Assembly (NCBI RefSeq): GCF_018873765.1
Contig: NC_057923.1
Coordinates: 7,514,413 to 7,578,412 of the forward strand
Source of the DNA: Telopea speciosissima
Taxonomy: Eukaryota > Streptophyta > Magnoliopsida > Proteales > Proteaceae
Reading direction: 5' to 3'
Length of the DNA stretch: 64,000 nt
Below, piece by piece: positions 24,567 to 35,618 of the stretch. Below the pieces are notes generated by a model. It had not been told where the DNA came from, ran no database searches, and saw only the letters and a list, made by a program, of their open reading frames with translations. The position numbers were made by a program, and so were the translations under genes. Numbering within the stretch: position 1 is the stretch's first letter; each line of letters starts with the position of its first letter.

Positions 24567-25744
24567 CGGTAACTACACTAACAAAAAGAGACAGAATATC
24601 AATGTGGATCTCATGAATTTTATAAGTAAAATGCATGGGAAGAAATCCTCACTCTGACATTATGAGAATCTCTTTTTATAATGTAAATTAGTTGCCAAAT
24701 TATCTTCTCTTTTTTTTTTTTTTAATGTCATGTCTTTTCAGCTTTCATTGTAACAAAACAAAGAGGTAGCATGAGTTTGGATGTACAGGACAAAAAAAAA
24801 TTTTAAAAAAAATTGAATTTGAAGAGAGAGGTATAGACACATAAATTAATCATTGCATCACCGTGATTTTTGTTTCATTATGATTTTTTTTTTTTCTTAA
24901 TATCCAAACATGGCTTAAGTGAATTAAGCTACCTCATGGGTTGAAGTGGTTGAACAATTAGAATTTCTACAAACATAAATTGCTTAATCTCCAACCTATC
25001 AGACTATGTCTGTGGACAAGATTTAAATCTACAATTCTCAACGGTATTGTTTATCTTTCAAGGACAATTCTCTTTATTGAGAAGTGTATCAATTATTTGG
25101 GGGAATGTTCTTTGTGGGCATCGATGCGCCCCCTCTCTCTAGCTCTCAACATGGGAAGGAGAGAGAGAGAGAGAATGGGATGTTAGCGGAGGATGTGCAT
25201 ACCATCCCCCAGTATCCCCTCAGTATATGATTATGAGGTGCGCGAAGGATGTGCTTCTGCATTACATTGGAAAGATATATTCAATATCCTTTTTCATTAC
25301 CACAAAACATATCCTTTTTTTTTAAATTGTGACCAATATCATGGTTTAATCTGATTTAAGATCACATCATCAATCGCTTCAAAAGGATTTCAATTGAAAT
25401 GATAGCATTTGTAACTATAATGTTTTATTATTTTTAATGTCCCATTTGGATGGTGATCATTCAAATAGTATTTTAATTCATTATATTTTATTTTTGTTTT
25501 TAGCATTTGGTTTTCATTATAAACATTCGTTTATCATTTTCCTTTTTTTGGTAAACTTTGTTTAGCATTTTCAATATTGGTAAAATGTGTTTACCAAAAA
25601 AATAATAATGGTAAAATGCAAGAGTAAAGTATATATGATATATCATTAGATCATTAAAACACATTTTATCTTCATCTTGCAATAATTTTTTCGTTCATAT
25701 TGATTGGATGCTTACAAGACATTCCATATGTGGATCTGAATCCC
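24567..25744. other. Intergenic, no gene recognised
   Basis: AT-rich. A GC-richer patch at about 25105-25260 with (GA)n and CGATGCGCCCCC / GGAGGATGTGCAT motifs resembles a decayed palindromic MITE. Nothing else could be assigned. Confidence 0.45.
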
Positions 25745-25905
25745 CTACTTCCGCCTGCCTGGTACTGTCGTGTGCCCCACACACAAGCAAGGCAGAAAAT
25801 ACCGCCTTACCCCAAATCGAGCAAGGCGCTCGGGCAGGGGTAAGGCGGTATTTTCCGCCTTGCTTGTGTGTGGGGCGCACACGACAATAGGGGCAGGCGG
25901 ACGTA
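25745..25905. mobile_element. Palindromic MITE (about 160 bp), near-perfect hairpin
   Basis: The arms of about 77 bp share TCGTGTGCCCCACACACAAG and AAATACCGCCTTACCCC, with a loop around the self-complementary CGAGCAAGGCGCTCG. A half copy of the same family lies at 47766-47860 (GGGGTAAGATGGTCTTTTC ... GGGGCGCACGGCAATAGGG). Overlapping frames on both strands reflect the palindrome. Confidence 0.75.
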
Positions 25906-26295
25906 GAGGATCTTGATAGTTCCATATATGTGCCACAAGTGATTGAACAATGATATAGTACATATTTGATCCTTAGCTCTAAACGATGTTATATGTGTTT
26001 GTACCATGACATTGACTAAAAGTGCAGTGTGGTGCATTTCAAGGCTAAGAGCTTAGCACGTTGAAGATGTTAAATCCAACGGTGCCAAATTCGAGAAGAA
26101 AGACAAAAAAAAAAACTGGGTCAATCGAGTTTGTCACAGTTAGATTTAGCTTCTTCCACATGTCGAGCTCTCAACCCCAAACTGCACCTAACATCACTTT
26201 TAGGGAATTGGAGAGAATTTTTTCCTGACATTGACTAGCATGGAGAGAAGTTGGAATAATAGGATGTTTAATCCAAACGAGCACGGATTCAACAT

Positions 26296-26636
26296 GGCTT
26301 TATTTCGTTGCAAGGGAAAATAAAGAGAAGGGAAGAGAAATTTTTAAAATTAAAAAAGAAATTTCCACAATCATTACCCATATGACTATATCACTAACAC
26401 ACTAAATCATTCTATGTTTTATTATTAAATTTTGCTTTACTTTGCATCCAAATCTATTTGATTTAAAAAGTGAAATAAAAATTATATGAAATGTATTGTT
26501 ACAACTGACAAGGTATAGTAAGACAGTTAAATTGTTTATACAATCAAATGGGGATAATGATTACAAATGTTTCTTTTTTAAGTTTAAAATTTTTTTATTT
26601 CTTTCACTTCAATTTCCCTTACAACCAAATGTAGCC
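26296..26636. mobile_element. Tourist-like MITE (about 340 bp)
   Basis: The ends GGCTTTATTTCGTTGCAAGG and its inverted partner (reverse complement GGCTACATTTGGTTGTAAGG) match the better preserved copy at 46443-46777, as do the internal TCATTACC(T/C)ATATGACTATATCA stretches. A lone end (GGCTATGTTTGGTTGTAA) is at about 27839. Confidence 0.65.
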
Positions 26637-26750
26637 TAAATGAACAATCCAATTTAAAGCTTTATGCAGTCAGTAATTATGGGTCTCTTGTCTCTTGATG
26701 TGGCCCAGCTTTGACACCATATCTCCTAATATGAATGAGTTTTCCTCCCA

Positions 26751-27330
26751 TTGCATGTAAACCTTAACAACAATAACTCAGCCTTATCCCAATTAAATGG
26801 GGTTGATTACATGGATTTAAAAAAAAACCAAAATATTAATAATATAAAAATAAAAGAAAGGATCACACAACAAAGACAACCTGTAGGGCATCAACCCACC
26901 AATTGCATCTTAACTACTCAACATTCTGCTACTGACCTCGAGAATGGCGTGTATTACAACAACAACGTCCCAACATCATAGCCCAACTAAATGGGATGAG
27001 CCACATGGATCTTCGCTCTCCAATCATCTCTATTTGAAATCATAAAAGGAGCAAGGCCTAAGTTAAGTATGTCTTTCTTCACCACTTATGCTATAGTTAT
27101 CTTAGGCCTGTCTTTAGCTCTTTTGGTTTCCTCATTCTAAATCAAATCACTCCTTCGAACCAGGGCATCCAAAAGCCTCCGTTGAACATGGTCATGTCAC
27201 CTCAAACGACGTTCTCTAAATTTATTATGAATCGAAACTACTCCCAATCAACAGTATTATGGTCATTCTTTACTTTGTTCTTTCTACTTTTCCCACACAT
27301 CCATCTCAAAAGTTTTTACATGGAAATCTT
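26751..27330 (-). mobile_element. RTE-type LINE 3' end fragments
   Basis: Two pieces in the same orientation. At 26955-27330 the minus strand reads, through stops, LRWHDHVQRRLLDALVRRSD-like and VVKKDILNLGL-like blocks and then WRAKIHVAHP, which is the end of RTE reverse transcriptase. It is followed by the typical 3' tail ending in TTG units (CAACAACAA on the plus strand). At 26760-26815 a second tail has the usual CAGCCTTATCCCAATTAAAT form. Both are dead fragments. Confidence 0.75.
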
Positions 27331-28026
27331 GAGTCTCGATTAATGGGAAAATCTTGTAGTAACTAGGATTGGTTACAACAAAATTGTTACTTTACTTTTT
27401 TGACCCTTGGCTTATTCCCAAAAGTTATTTAATCTAGGATAAAAATGAATTTTCAAAAACTTGAAAATGTCTTACTGTAATATTTAATACCTCCATTGAA
27501 AAAATTGTATGAAATAACTTTTGAAAATATGACAACGGGTAAAAAAATGTAGGACTAACTTGTTAGATCACCACTTTAATGATAGCAACAGTGACAATAT
27601 GAATTTGATAAATTTTTTATGTACTATGCATCCAAGTATCAAAACTCATCATGGGAAGTTCCCAAAGGAAGAATAATCATTGTGAAAGAACCTACTATTA
27701 AAAAAAAGTGGAAAAATATACTATTGTTCTTTCTTTTATGCCAAATCCTATGTGTAACATGTCTGCATTTTTGAATTTTTTTTTTAGTAAGTCATTCTTG
27801 AAATTTGGAATAGAGTTTTTTTTTCCCCTTCCTTTCTAGGCTATGTTTGGTTGTAAAAAAAAAATAAATAAATAAAAATATATAATGTGACAAATAACAT
27901 GATGAATTAGACCAAATTTCGAATCATAAATTTTGGAGATAGATTCAACTCCATCCGTGTGTACTTCATTTTTTGGAGTTGGGAGTTTTTATATATATCT
28001 TACTTTTTTAGGGGGGGAATAGGAAA
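27331..28026. other. Intergenic, AT-rich
   Basis: No gene. It contains the single Tourist-like end at about 27839 and ends at the start of the tandem-duplicated block. Confidence 0.5.
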
Positions 28027-28422
28027 AGGGAAAGGGAGAAGGTACCAACTAAGAGACTCAAACTCGAGACTTCCGCGTGAGCATAGACATGAAATGCACC
28101 ACAGCCGTTGATGAATATTATCTATTTCACTTTAGTTTCAATGAATATTATCTATTTCTAACCCGCTACCCCCCCCCCTCCCCCAACCCAAAAAAACTTC
28201 TCCAACCCAAAAAAAAATATATATATATATATTAGTTGGGTGTTGGGACTACTTGGTACTTCTCCGCAGCAATGCCCATGCTTTTTCAAAAGTTTTATAT
28301 GAGTTTTATGAGTAGAGAAACCTAACTTATAATCTCTATTTTCCAAAAATATATATATGTATTGTGAGTCAGAAAATGGATAGAGTTGGATCACTTGAAG
28401 AGAGATGTTTGGGGACAATTTC

Positions 28423-28610
28423 GGATCAGATCGCCTATGGCTTGCTGCCCGTAGCAGCCGAAGTAGTATCTTAATGAGGCATTGTGCAATGAACGCCTTA
28501 CCCCTAGTCGGGTAAGACACTCGGGCCGGGGTAAGTGGGTATTGCATCGCACCTCATTGGAAGACTGCTACGACTGTTACGGGCACGCAAACCGTAAACG
28601 ATCCAAATTC
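28423..28610. mobile_element. Mutator-like palindromic MITE with 9-bp TSD
   Basis: A perfect 9-bp duplication GACAATTTC flanks it (28414-28422 and 28611-28619). The arms pair over about 70 bp (TGCCCGTAGCAGC with its inverted partner, then TGAGGCATTGTGCAATGAACG). Unit 2 has the empty site with a single GACAATTTC at about 37910-37918. A 9-bp duplication is the Mutator superfamily signature. Confidence 0.85.
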
Positions 28611-29043
28611 GACAATTTCCTGTGCTGCTGCAGCAGCCTTCCACTGATATATGTGACCGACATTAGACCCATTATAACATCAAAGTTCATTGTCCCGTAC
28701 GTGTCATCCTACGGCTCACAATCCAAAACAACCAAATGTAGGGTGGCGGCTCTATCATGCATTTATCTCAATTAAATATTATTCGGGGGACCCCACTTGG
28801 AAGATTTCATGATCGTGAGAGTAGACCTGATCCGTAAAATGGATCCTTCCCCACTCTCTCTCTCTCGCCCTAACTCCCTTTTCCCGTACTTTGAATTCTG
28901 CCATCTGTCTCTAACCATCATGAGTCATGAGTCATGTGACAGCCCTCTTTCTTATCTGTTTGTTGCTGGAACATAGAGAGACCATATAAAAACAGAGTTT
29001 GTTACCATGACGTAGTGAAAGGAGAGGAATTTCAAGTCATACC

Positions 29044-29261
29044 TGTAAGGGTGTTTATGTAATATCTCTTTATATGTTCTAATATAATCCTATTTGTATT
29101 AATGTTCAGGCTGTGAGGGGTAATTTAGTAATTAGCCCATCTGACCTAAACCCTAGTTTTTCTATATATACTAACTGGAGGCAGCAGTCTGGGTATTCCA
29201 AACTAGATACTCAGGGTGTAATGCTTTAAACAACTTTGTGCTTAAACCCTAAACCCTAACA
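29044..29261. mobile_element. Short solo LTR (218 bp) with 5-bp TSD
   Basis: It starts TGTAAGGGTG and ends CCCTAACA, a TG...CA unit flanked by ATACC (29039-29043 and 29262-29266). TATATATAC at about 29163 may be its TATA box. Unit 2 reads straight through the site (GTCATACCTACCC at about 38424), confirming insertion after the duplication or loss from unit 2. Confidence 0.8.
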
Positions 29262-29694
29262 ATACCTACCTCCTACCTAATCTATTGGATATGTATTGGA
29301 AATAAATCATCCTCTCCAGCATTCCACACTTATTTTGGAGATTGTCTGGGTGGGTCTAGAGGAAGACTGGGAGGACTGGGACATACCAAGACCGGTTCCA
29401 TCCACTTTTAACTCTTGTCTACCAATTTCATACATCATTCTAAATGGGAATATGCCCAAAACAACATCCCATAGGCGCATTCAGTTTACCATTGCATCCT
29501 GCATTGCTATCTGGAGACACTTCGATATGATCACCTTTTCTCATACTCGAGAATATAAAATGAGGATGCACGATCTCAATCAGCGAGTGCATCTGGGCGT
29601 AGGCTGTCCCTAGACACATGGGGTGGGATAGGAGCAGAATTTTGAACATTCAGGGAGGTCGGCCCAATGCAAAGAACTTTATCCCATAAAATGA

Positions 29695-29765
29695 GATTGT
29701 GGGTTCTTTAAGCAAGCATAGTGGAGAAGTACACCAATGAGCTGTGGTGAGCAATACAGATTATT
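29695..29765 (+). repeat. Dispersed repeat R1, copy 3 (unit 1)
   Basis: GGGTTCTTTAAGCAAGCATA and ACACCAATGAGCTGTGGTGA match unit 2 at 39729-39785 and the window-start copy. Confidence 0.6.
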
Positions 29766-30400
29766 TGTGAATGAAATTCATACACACGTACACTAGGACA
29801 AGAAGATTCGATTAGGCATACAACAAACAATTATGGAGACAAGTTTCAGCATATCCTGATCCATAATCGAAGAACGATAATTGCACGAATGTTGTCGCTC
29901 TGCTGCAATGTCCGTCGATCTTGTCTACCCTCTTCTCTACTTATTTTACGGTTTCTTAAAATCATCCATTTAAACCAGTGTTGATTACATATAGAGTGAG
30001 GGTAGAGACTAATTAAACTTGTAAAAAGAAATAAAAGTTCTCTTTCCCATTAAGGATAATTTAGTTAAATCCATATTGTGTAATATCTTCATATTAATTA
30101 AGATATGTCAAATCTCATTCTATTATCCATATGTGTTCACTTTTCATTATTGGATCGAGTTAGCTAACTTCGCAGCAGTCAATACTTACCAATTCGATTT
30201 TAGAAAGAAATAGATTAAAATAAAATTACAACTTCTAAATTCCACTTTGGTGACAGCAAGTTCTTCCCTTAGATATTTAAGCCGACATAGGTAGTAGCTC
30301 CTCGATCAGTTGGATTCAATATTAAACGCAACATCAAAAGTAAATATTGTTGGAAAACAGCCATAAACAAACAAACGATTGGCTTAATTTATTGTCAAAA

Positions 30401-31200
30401 CATGTGGAAAGGTTTGTTTCACGTTGCACTAGCTAGACGAATGCACATGCACCATGCAACCACAGTTAAAATTTAAAGGCAAGAGAGAGAATCTTGGGGC
30501 TCGTCATTGATGGCCGGAGAGAAATTGAAAGATCAAAAGAAAGTTAATCAAAATTTATTAAATATATTAAAAAATAAAAACTTTACGAAATAAAGTTAAG
30601 GGAAGAACAACGTTACCTAGTCGCGGGCGGCGCAACGGTCATGCACCGCACACGAGTTGATGGTGTTCTCTTTTCCATTCCAGGGTGTAAAAAAGCGTTG
30701 CACCACCACCCCCCCCCAATTGGCATCAAGGCCAGTAGTGCTAGGGTCACATGTCCAGGCAACAAACCCTATCCTAACTTCAAATATCATGAGACCAACA
30801 AACATGTGGAAAGGTTTGTTTCACGTTGCACTAGCTAGACGAATGCACATGCACCATGCAACACACAGTTAAAAGGCAAGAGAGAGAATCTTGGGGCTTG
30901 TCAGTGATGGCCGGAGAGAAATTGAAAGATCAAAAGAAAGTTAATCAAATTTTATTAAATAAAAAATAAAAAAAACTTTACGAAATAAAGTTAAGGGAGG
31001 AAGAACGCTACCTGGTCGCAGGCGGTGCAAGGGTCATGCACCGCACACGACCTGGTGGTGTTCTCTTTTCCATTCCAGGGTGCAAAAAAGCGTTGCACCC
31101 CCCCCCCCCACCCCAATTGGCATCAAGGCCAGTAGTGCTAGGGTCACATGTCCAGGCAACAAACCCTATCCTAACTTCAAATATCATGAGACCAACAAAT
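30401..31200 (+). repeat. 402-bp tandem repeat, two copies
   Basis: CATGTGGAAAGGTTTGTTTC recurs at 30401 and 30803, and the following about 400 bp match closely, including a C-run (8-10 Cs) and CCAGTAGTGCTAGGGTCACA. Each copy carries a GAAGAAC.ACG.TACCT(A/G)GTCG segment from the palindromic MITE family. Unit 2 lacks the pair entirely. Confidence 0.9.
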
Positions 31201-32060
31201 TGTAATTGGATCTATATTTGTAATGAGGTTGGGTTTTTGATCCATTATATGTATGGGGTAAAATTGTATTTATGGTAGGATTAGGATTTCTTAGGTTCCT
31301 TGTATATATTGTCTCTACAAGAAAACCCTAAATAGAAGCAAAACAGAGCTCACTATGTGAAGTGGAAAATGGTGTACTCAGTTTTCAAGTTTAATAGAAA
31401 ATCTCTTATTTTTTCAAGTGGATGTAAGCATTCGTGCCAATCATGCAAAGTAAATTCGTTGTGTTATGTATAATTGTTTACTTGGATTCTAAGAATCCCC
31501 ATCTAGGTTCTTAAAAGGGAAGACCGAATAAAATTCAATTCAATAGGAGCTTTGACTTGCTTTCTTTTGCCGTATGCATGGAACTTATGAAAACAGTTTT
31601 CCTTTTCTTAATAACTAAGGATGAGAGGTACCTCACATTAGTAGCTTATCCTTTTTAGATGGGATTGTATCACTTTTCTCCAAACTAGCACACAAGAAGA
31701 CGAAGACAACGTTTGGTTGGTGCAATGTTCTATTAAGACATGTGCAAGGTTGTCTCTTTCCTCTATGTGAGATACAACTGAGTTTCAATTTTCAACCACA
31801 AAGCAAAGTCCTGTACGTTAGCTTTCAATTTGGAATGTACTTGGCAGATTAGATTTGATGATTTCAAGTGTCCACGTTTGATTAAGGCTGCGGTTGTTGA
31901 CAAAGGTGCACGAACCTGATAATGCTTTCATCCTTTTTCTTAATGTGTGCTAACGACATTGTTGAGAAGCTTCTTTGTTTAGACCATCATGATGATTACA
32001 ATTATAAGTCTAATTCACATACAAATCAGTTTTGTGCTTTTTTTCCCCTTAAATTCTAGC
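31190..32060 (+). repeat. LTR-like repeat, copy a1
   Basis: First of four related stretches (others 34830-35590, 41180-42030, 45405-46120). Shared landmarks are a CCATTA(T/C)ATGTAT start, a TATA-rich segment, AAACCCTA, AAAATCTCT, GATGTA(A/G)(G/A)CATTCGT, a GAATGAGAGG-like segment, ACACAAGAAGACGAAGACAACG and GACATGTGCAAGGTTG. The leader-like middle part resembles a Copia LTR, but no PBS or polypurine tract was located, so the class is tentative. A tail fragment recurs at about 47893-47930. Confidence 0.5.
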
Positions 32061-32125
32061 ATGGGCTCACAAGCCAACTACAACTACAACTAGAGGAAGG
32101 CGAAGGCGCATATGCTAACAAAGAG

Positions 32126-32293
32126 GAAAAATTATCTCCTCCAGTTCCCGGCCCGGCCCAGTTCCTCTAATAGGGGATGGTGGACTCCACTCAGGCAGAG
32201 TGTTTGGGCAGAGGTAGGGTGGTCATTTTAGTCCCCATTGTTAGAGGAACTGGGGAAATGGGCCCGATAGGGAACTAGAGCAGATAAAGATCC
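32126..32293. mobile_element. Mutator-like palindromic MITE with 9-bp TSD
   Basis: AACAAAGAG flanks it on both sides (32117-32125 and 32294-32302). The arms pair from GAAAAATTATCTCCTCCAGTTCCC inward against GGATCTTTATCTGCTCTAGTTCCC. Unit 2 has a single AACAAGGAG at about 42074 with no insert. Confidence 0.82.
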
Positions 32294-32307
32294 AACAAAG
32301 AGGGGGG

Positions 32308-32458
32308 GGATCCGGCTCCTCTCTAAGGAGCCCAGGAAGCATCCAAGGGTTGGGCTGTGCCGCACACATATCAACGCATGCCTAGGGATGTGTGCAGCAC
32401 AGCCCACGGCTGGATGGCCCCCTGGGCGTGTTGGGCACCCTGGAGAGGAGCTCAATCC
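32308..32458. mobile_element. Second palindromic MITE beside the first
   Basis: The arms GGATCCGGCTCCTCTC and GGATTGAGCTCCTCTCC pair, and GGGCTGTGCCGCACACAT pairs with GGGCTGTGCTGCACACAT around CAACGCATGCC. It lies only 14 bp after the previous element and is also absent from unit 2. The duplicated target is G-rich and cannot be set to the base. Confidence 0.7.
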
Positions 32459-32862
32459 AAGAGGTGGGGAGGTCTCAAACCCATAACATGCCAACGGTCG
32501 ATGCTTTGACGAGCAGAACCATAACCAATTGCGCTTAACAATTGTTGGCACAAATCACCAATGCTTGTTCATTGGTGTAGTGTGGGAAACCCTTTTCCCA
32601 CTCCGGCATGGTGGGAAATCTTTTCCCAAAATATAAAAAGGAAAAAGTCTCTCTGAACAAGCGGCATAGCCTACGCCTCCTCACATGGTTTTTTATTAAT
32701 TCTTGTAAAGAAATAAATAAATCTCTACGGAACGTAAGATACCCACTTGCATAGGGAACTTGTTCCCCCCCTCACCCAAAAAAAAATTAATAATAAAAAA
32801 TAAATAATGTTAATACCACTTCTTCTGATATTGACTATAATAACCTCAAAGAATATGTGAGG

Positions 32863-33409
32863 TAGGGCTGCAACAGGGTTGGGTTGGGTCGTGCTTTATA
32901 GAACCCTAGCCCAACCCTAAGTCCCCTTGGCTAGGCCCAGGCCCGACCAAACCCTAACTCAGGGCCAGAAAAATCCAACCCTGACCCGTCCTTAGGGTCG
33001 GGCCGGGCTGACCCTGATTGGCCCTGATCATGAGGAGGGGGAAGGAAATGCATGGGCTGGAATGGGCCAGGGAGAAGATTATCAATTTTACGTAATATAA
33101 TACTGTAATAAAATTTATTATATCACTTATTGTCTTCATATATAATATATTATATAAACAAAATGTGGGTGATGTTTACAGTTTATAATATATATATTAT
33201 ATCAATATATATTTTATAGTATAATTTAAAACATGGTCAGGCCGGGATGGGCCAGGCTTAGCCCAAGGCCTCAACCCTGACCCGACCCGTCCCTGACTCA
33301 AGGCCAGCAATTTCCAGCCCTAATCCGCCCTCAGGGCCAAATACCTCAGCCCAGGTCCTGTTCGGGCTCAGGGCGGGTTCAGGTTGATAGGGCCAAACTT
33401 GCACCCCTA
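32863..33409. mobile_element. hAT-type nonautonomous element
   Basis: The ends GGGCTGCAACAGGG and (inverted) TAGGGGTGCAAGTTTGG, with a repeated GGGCCGGGCTGACCCTGA-type body, match 34053-34535. GTGAGGTAG occurs at both edges, consistent with an 8-bp duplication and loss of two bases at the left end. Its middle is AT-rich (33090-33230). Confidence 0.75.
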
Positions 33410-33705
33410 GTGAGGTAGATCAATCACAAATTCACAACCCAATATGAATATGCCATGCATGATCCTTCAACACTTTTTTTTTGCTCGAAGATTGATCTAT
33501 TAGCACTAGGAACCCCATAGAAAAGAGACTTTAAAAATAAAATAAAATATTTGTTTAATCTTTATTTGCTAATTCCACTACTTTAGTTCTGTTGTTTTTG
33601 TTAGAGTTAGACCTCTATTAATGTCTTATGATTTTATGAGAAATATCGATCTCCTACCTACAATTTAGTCCCCAAGTTGAACTGTTGGGTTTTCTATTAA
33701 AAATA

Positions 33706-33892
33706 GGAGAAAGAACAATAATCGGTGCTGTGTGTGGCCGTGTACTTGCACCCAAACACAGTCCGGTGTGAAAATAACGCCACACCCCTTGAAAAGGTAG
33801 AACAGTCCAGGGGTGCGGCAGTCTTTTTGTGCCAGGCTGTGTCTGGGCGTAAGTACGCATCCATACACAACGCCGATTAGCGTTCCTTATCC
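33706..33892. mobile_element. Palindromic MITE, GGAGAAAGAAC type
   Basis: The arms of about 80 bp pair closely: GGAGAAAGAACAATAATCGG with GGATAAGGAACGCTAATCGG, then GTACTTGCACCCAAACACAG with GTACTTACGCCCAGACACAG, around a loop near 33795. Unit 2 retains only a left-arm remnant at about 45052-45140. Confidence 0.75.
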
Positions 33893-34052
33893 CTAAATTA
33901 AATAAAAACTGCTGGGTCAACCACCAGCTATCCAAAAAAAACACCATAGTTTGGAGGGAGCCGTATTAAATTTAGATAGAAGGATACAACGGTGGAAAGT
34001 ATATATAGACAAAATAAAATACACCTAATTCAGATTAGCCTAAATCCTAACC

Positions 34053-34535
34053 TAGGCTGCAACACGGTCGGGTTGGGCTGGGCCTTTTAAAACCCTAGCC
34101 CAACCCTGAGTCCCCTTAGGTTGGGCCCTGGCCCGACCCAACCTTGACTCAGGGCCAGAAAAATCCAACCCTGACCTGCCCTCAGGGTCGGGCCGAGCTG
34201 ACCCTAATTGGCCCTGATCATGGGGGAAAGGGAGATATGCATGGGCTGGCCAAGCTGGGAAAAGGGAGATGCATGGGCTGGCCAGGGGCTGGGAAGAAGA
34301 AGAAGAAGAGGAAGAACAAGAACAAAAAAATAAAAAGAGAAAGAGCAAGAAGAAGACAGGGTCGGGTTGGGCCGGGTCGGGCTCAGCCCGAGTTCTCAAA
34401 CCTAACCCGGTCCGGCCCTGACCCAAGGTTAGAAATTCCCAACCCTGACCCGCCCTCAAGGCCAAGGTATCTCAACCCAGGCCCTGTTCAAGCTCAGGGT
34501 GGGCTCGAGTCGTCAGGGCCAAACTTGCACCCCTA
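34053..34535. mobile_element. hAT-type nonautonomous element, exact 8-bp TSD
   Basis: TCCTAACC is duplicated exactly (34045-34052 and 34536-34543). The TIRs are TAGGCTGCAA and (inverted) TAGGGGTGCAA. Unit 2 has the uninterrupted site AAATCCTTACCTAAGAG at about 45166. The Gly/Pro/Arg-rich open frames across it come from the GGGTCGGG-type body and are not genes. Confidence 0.87.
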
Positions 34536-34829
34536 TCCTAACCTAAGAGATTATAATTAAATACACTAATATAGTATATATCTTGTGCATTATGTTAGTG
34601 GTTCTTATTGTATTCCCTGCAGCCCCTTCCCCCTTGGAAAAAAGACATTTTTATTTCCATACTTTCTATTGAGTCAAAAGATTTAGTAAGATATAGTAGT
34701 GAGTCCAATTTTGTCCAATAGAAAATAAAGGAATAGCACTTAGTCAATAATTTTTTTGTTTTTGGTAGAAGAATAGCACTTAGTCATTTAGTAATGAGAC
34801 CTTAGGGTGTTGAGTTCTTCACATTATTA

Positions 34830-35590
34830 TTACTTTTCACCAACAAAATTATTTTGGGTCTATTACATGTATTGGTTAAAATTATAATTGTGTGGAAATT
34901 AAGGTTTTTTGTCTTTCATATATATGTGTAGTCTCCATAGAAAAATCCTAGACACAAGTAAAGGGGAGATCACTTTGTGAGGTGAAGAATGATGTAAAGA
35001 ATTTTTCAGCTTTAGTAGAAAAGTTTTGAATCTCTCGGACAGATGTAGGCATTCGTACTAAACCACGGTAATTAAATTTCTTACGAAATTTACATATAGG
35101 TTCTTAAGAAGATTCGTTTGGTTAATACACCAGTGATCCAAATAAAGTTCAATCCATTTGGAGCTTTCCCTTGTTTTCTTTTACCGCATGCATGAAACTT
35201 TCAAATTATTTTCCCCTCCTTAATAATGAAGGATGAGAGAAATCTCACCTTAACTTATCTATCCTCTTTAGAGGGATTTTATCACTTTTCTCCAAACTAA
35301 CACACATGAAGACAACGTTTGGTTGGTGCAATGTTCTACTAAGACATGTGCAAGGTTGTCTCTTTCCTTTATGTGAGACACAGCTGAGTTTCAATTTTCA
35401 ATCTCAAAGCAAAGTCCAGTATTAGCTTTCAATTTGGAGTGTACTTGGCAGATTGGATTTGATGATTTCAAGTGCCACTTCTGATTAAGGTTGCTTTTGT
35501 TGACAAAAGCGCACGCACATGATAATGCTTTAATCGCAGCCTTAATCAAAAGTGACACTTGAAATCATCAAATCCAATCTCTGAAGTAAT
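34830..35590 (+). repeat. LTR-like repeat, copy b1
   Basis: Matches copy a1 from TTACATGTATTGGTTAAAAT to GATTTGATGATTTCAAGTG, and matches unit 2 copy 45405-46120 most closely. Unlike the a copies it ends in the inverted repeat at 35450-35580. Confidence 0.6.
35450..35580. repeat. Inverted repeat, 45-bp arms
   Basis: 35450-35494 and 35536-35580 are reverse complements with about three mismatches (core GATTTGATGATTTCAAGTG), separated by 41 bp. The same structure is kept in unit 2 at 45971-46015 and 46071-46115 with a 55-bp spacer. Confidence 0.85.
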
Positions 35591-35618
35591 CCAAATTGGA
35601 AAAGAAGTTTTATTCAAG

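Noticed and set aside
30401..31200. Two-copy repeat considered as a CRISPR-like or satellite array
   Set aside because: Only two 402-bp copies with no spacers; a simple tandem duplication.
34052..34560. Long Gly/Arg/Pro-rich open frames on both strands (up to 138 codons)
   Set aside because: They come from the GC-rich repetitive body of a hAT element with a defined 8-bp duplication.
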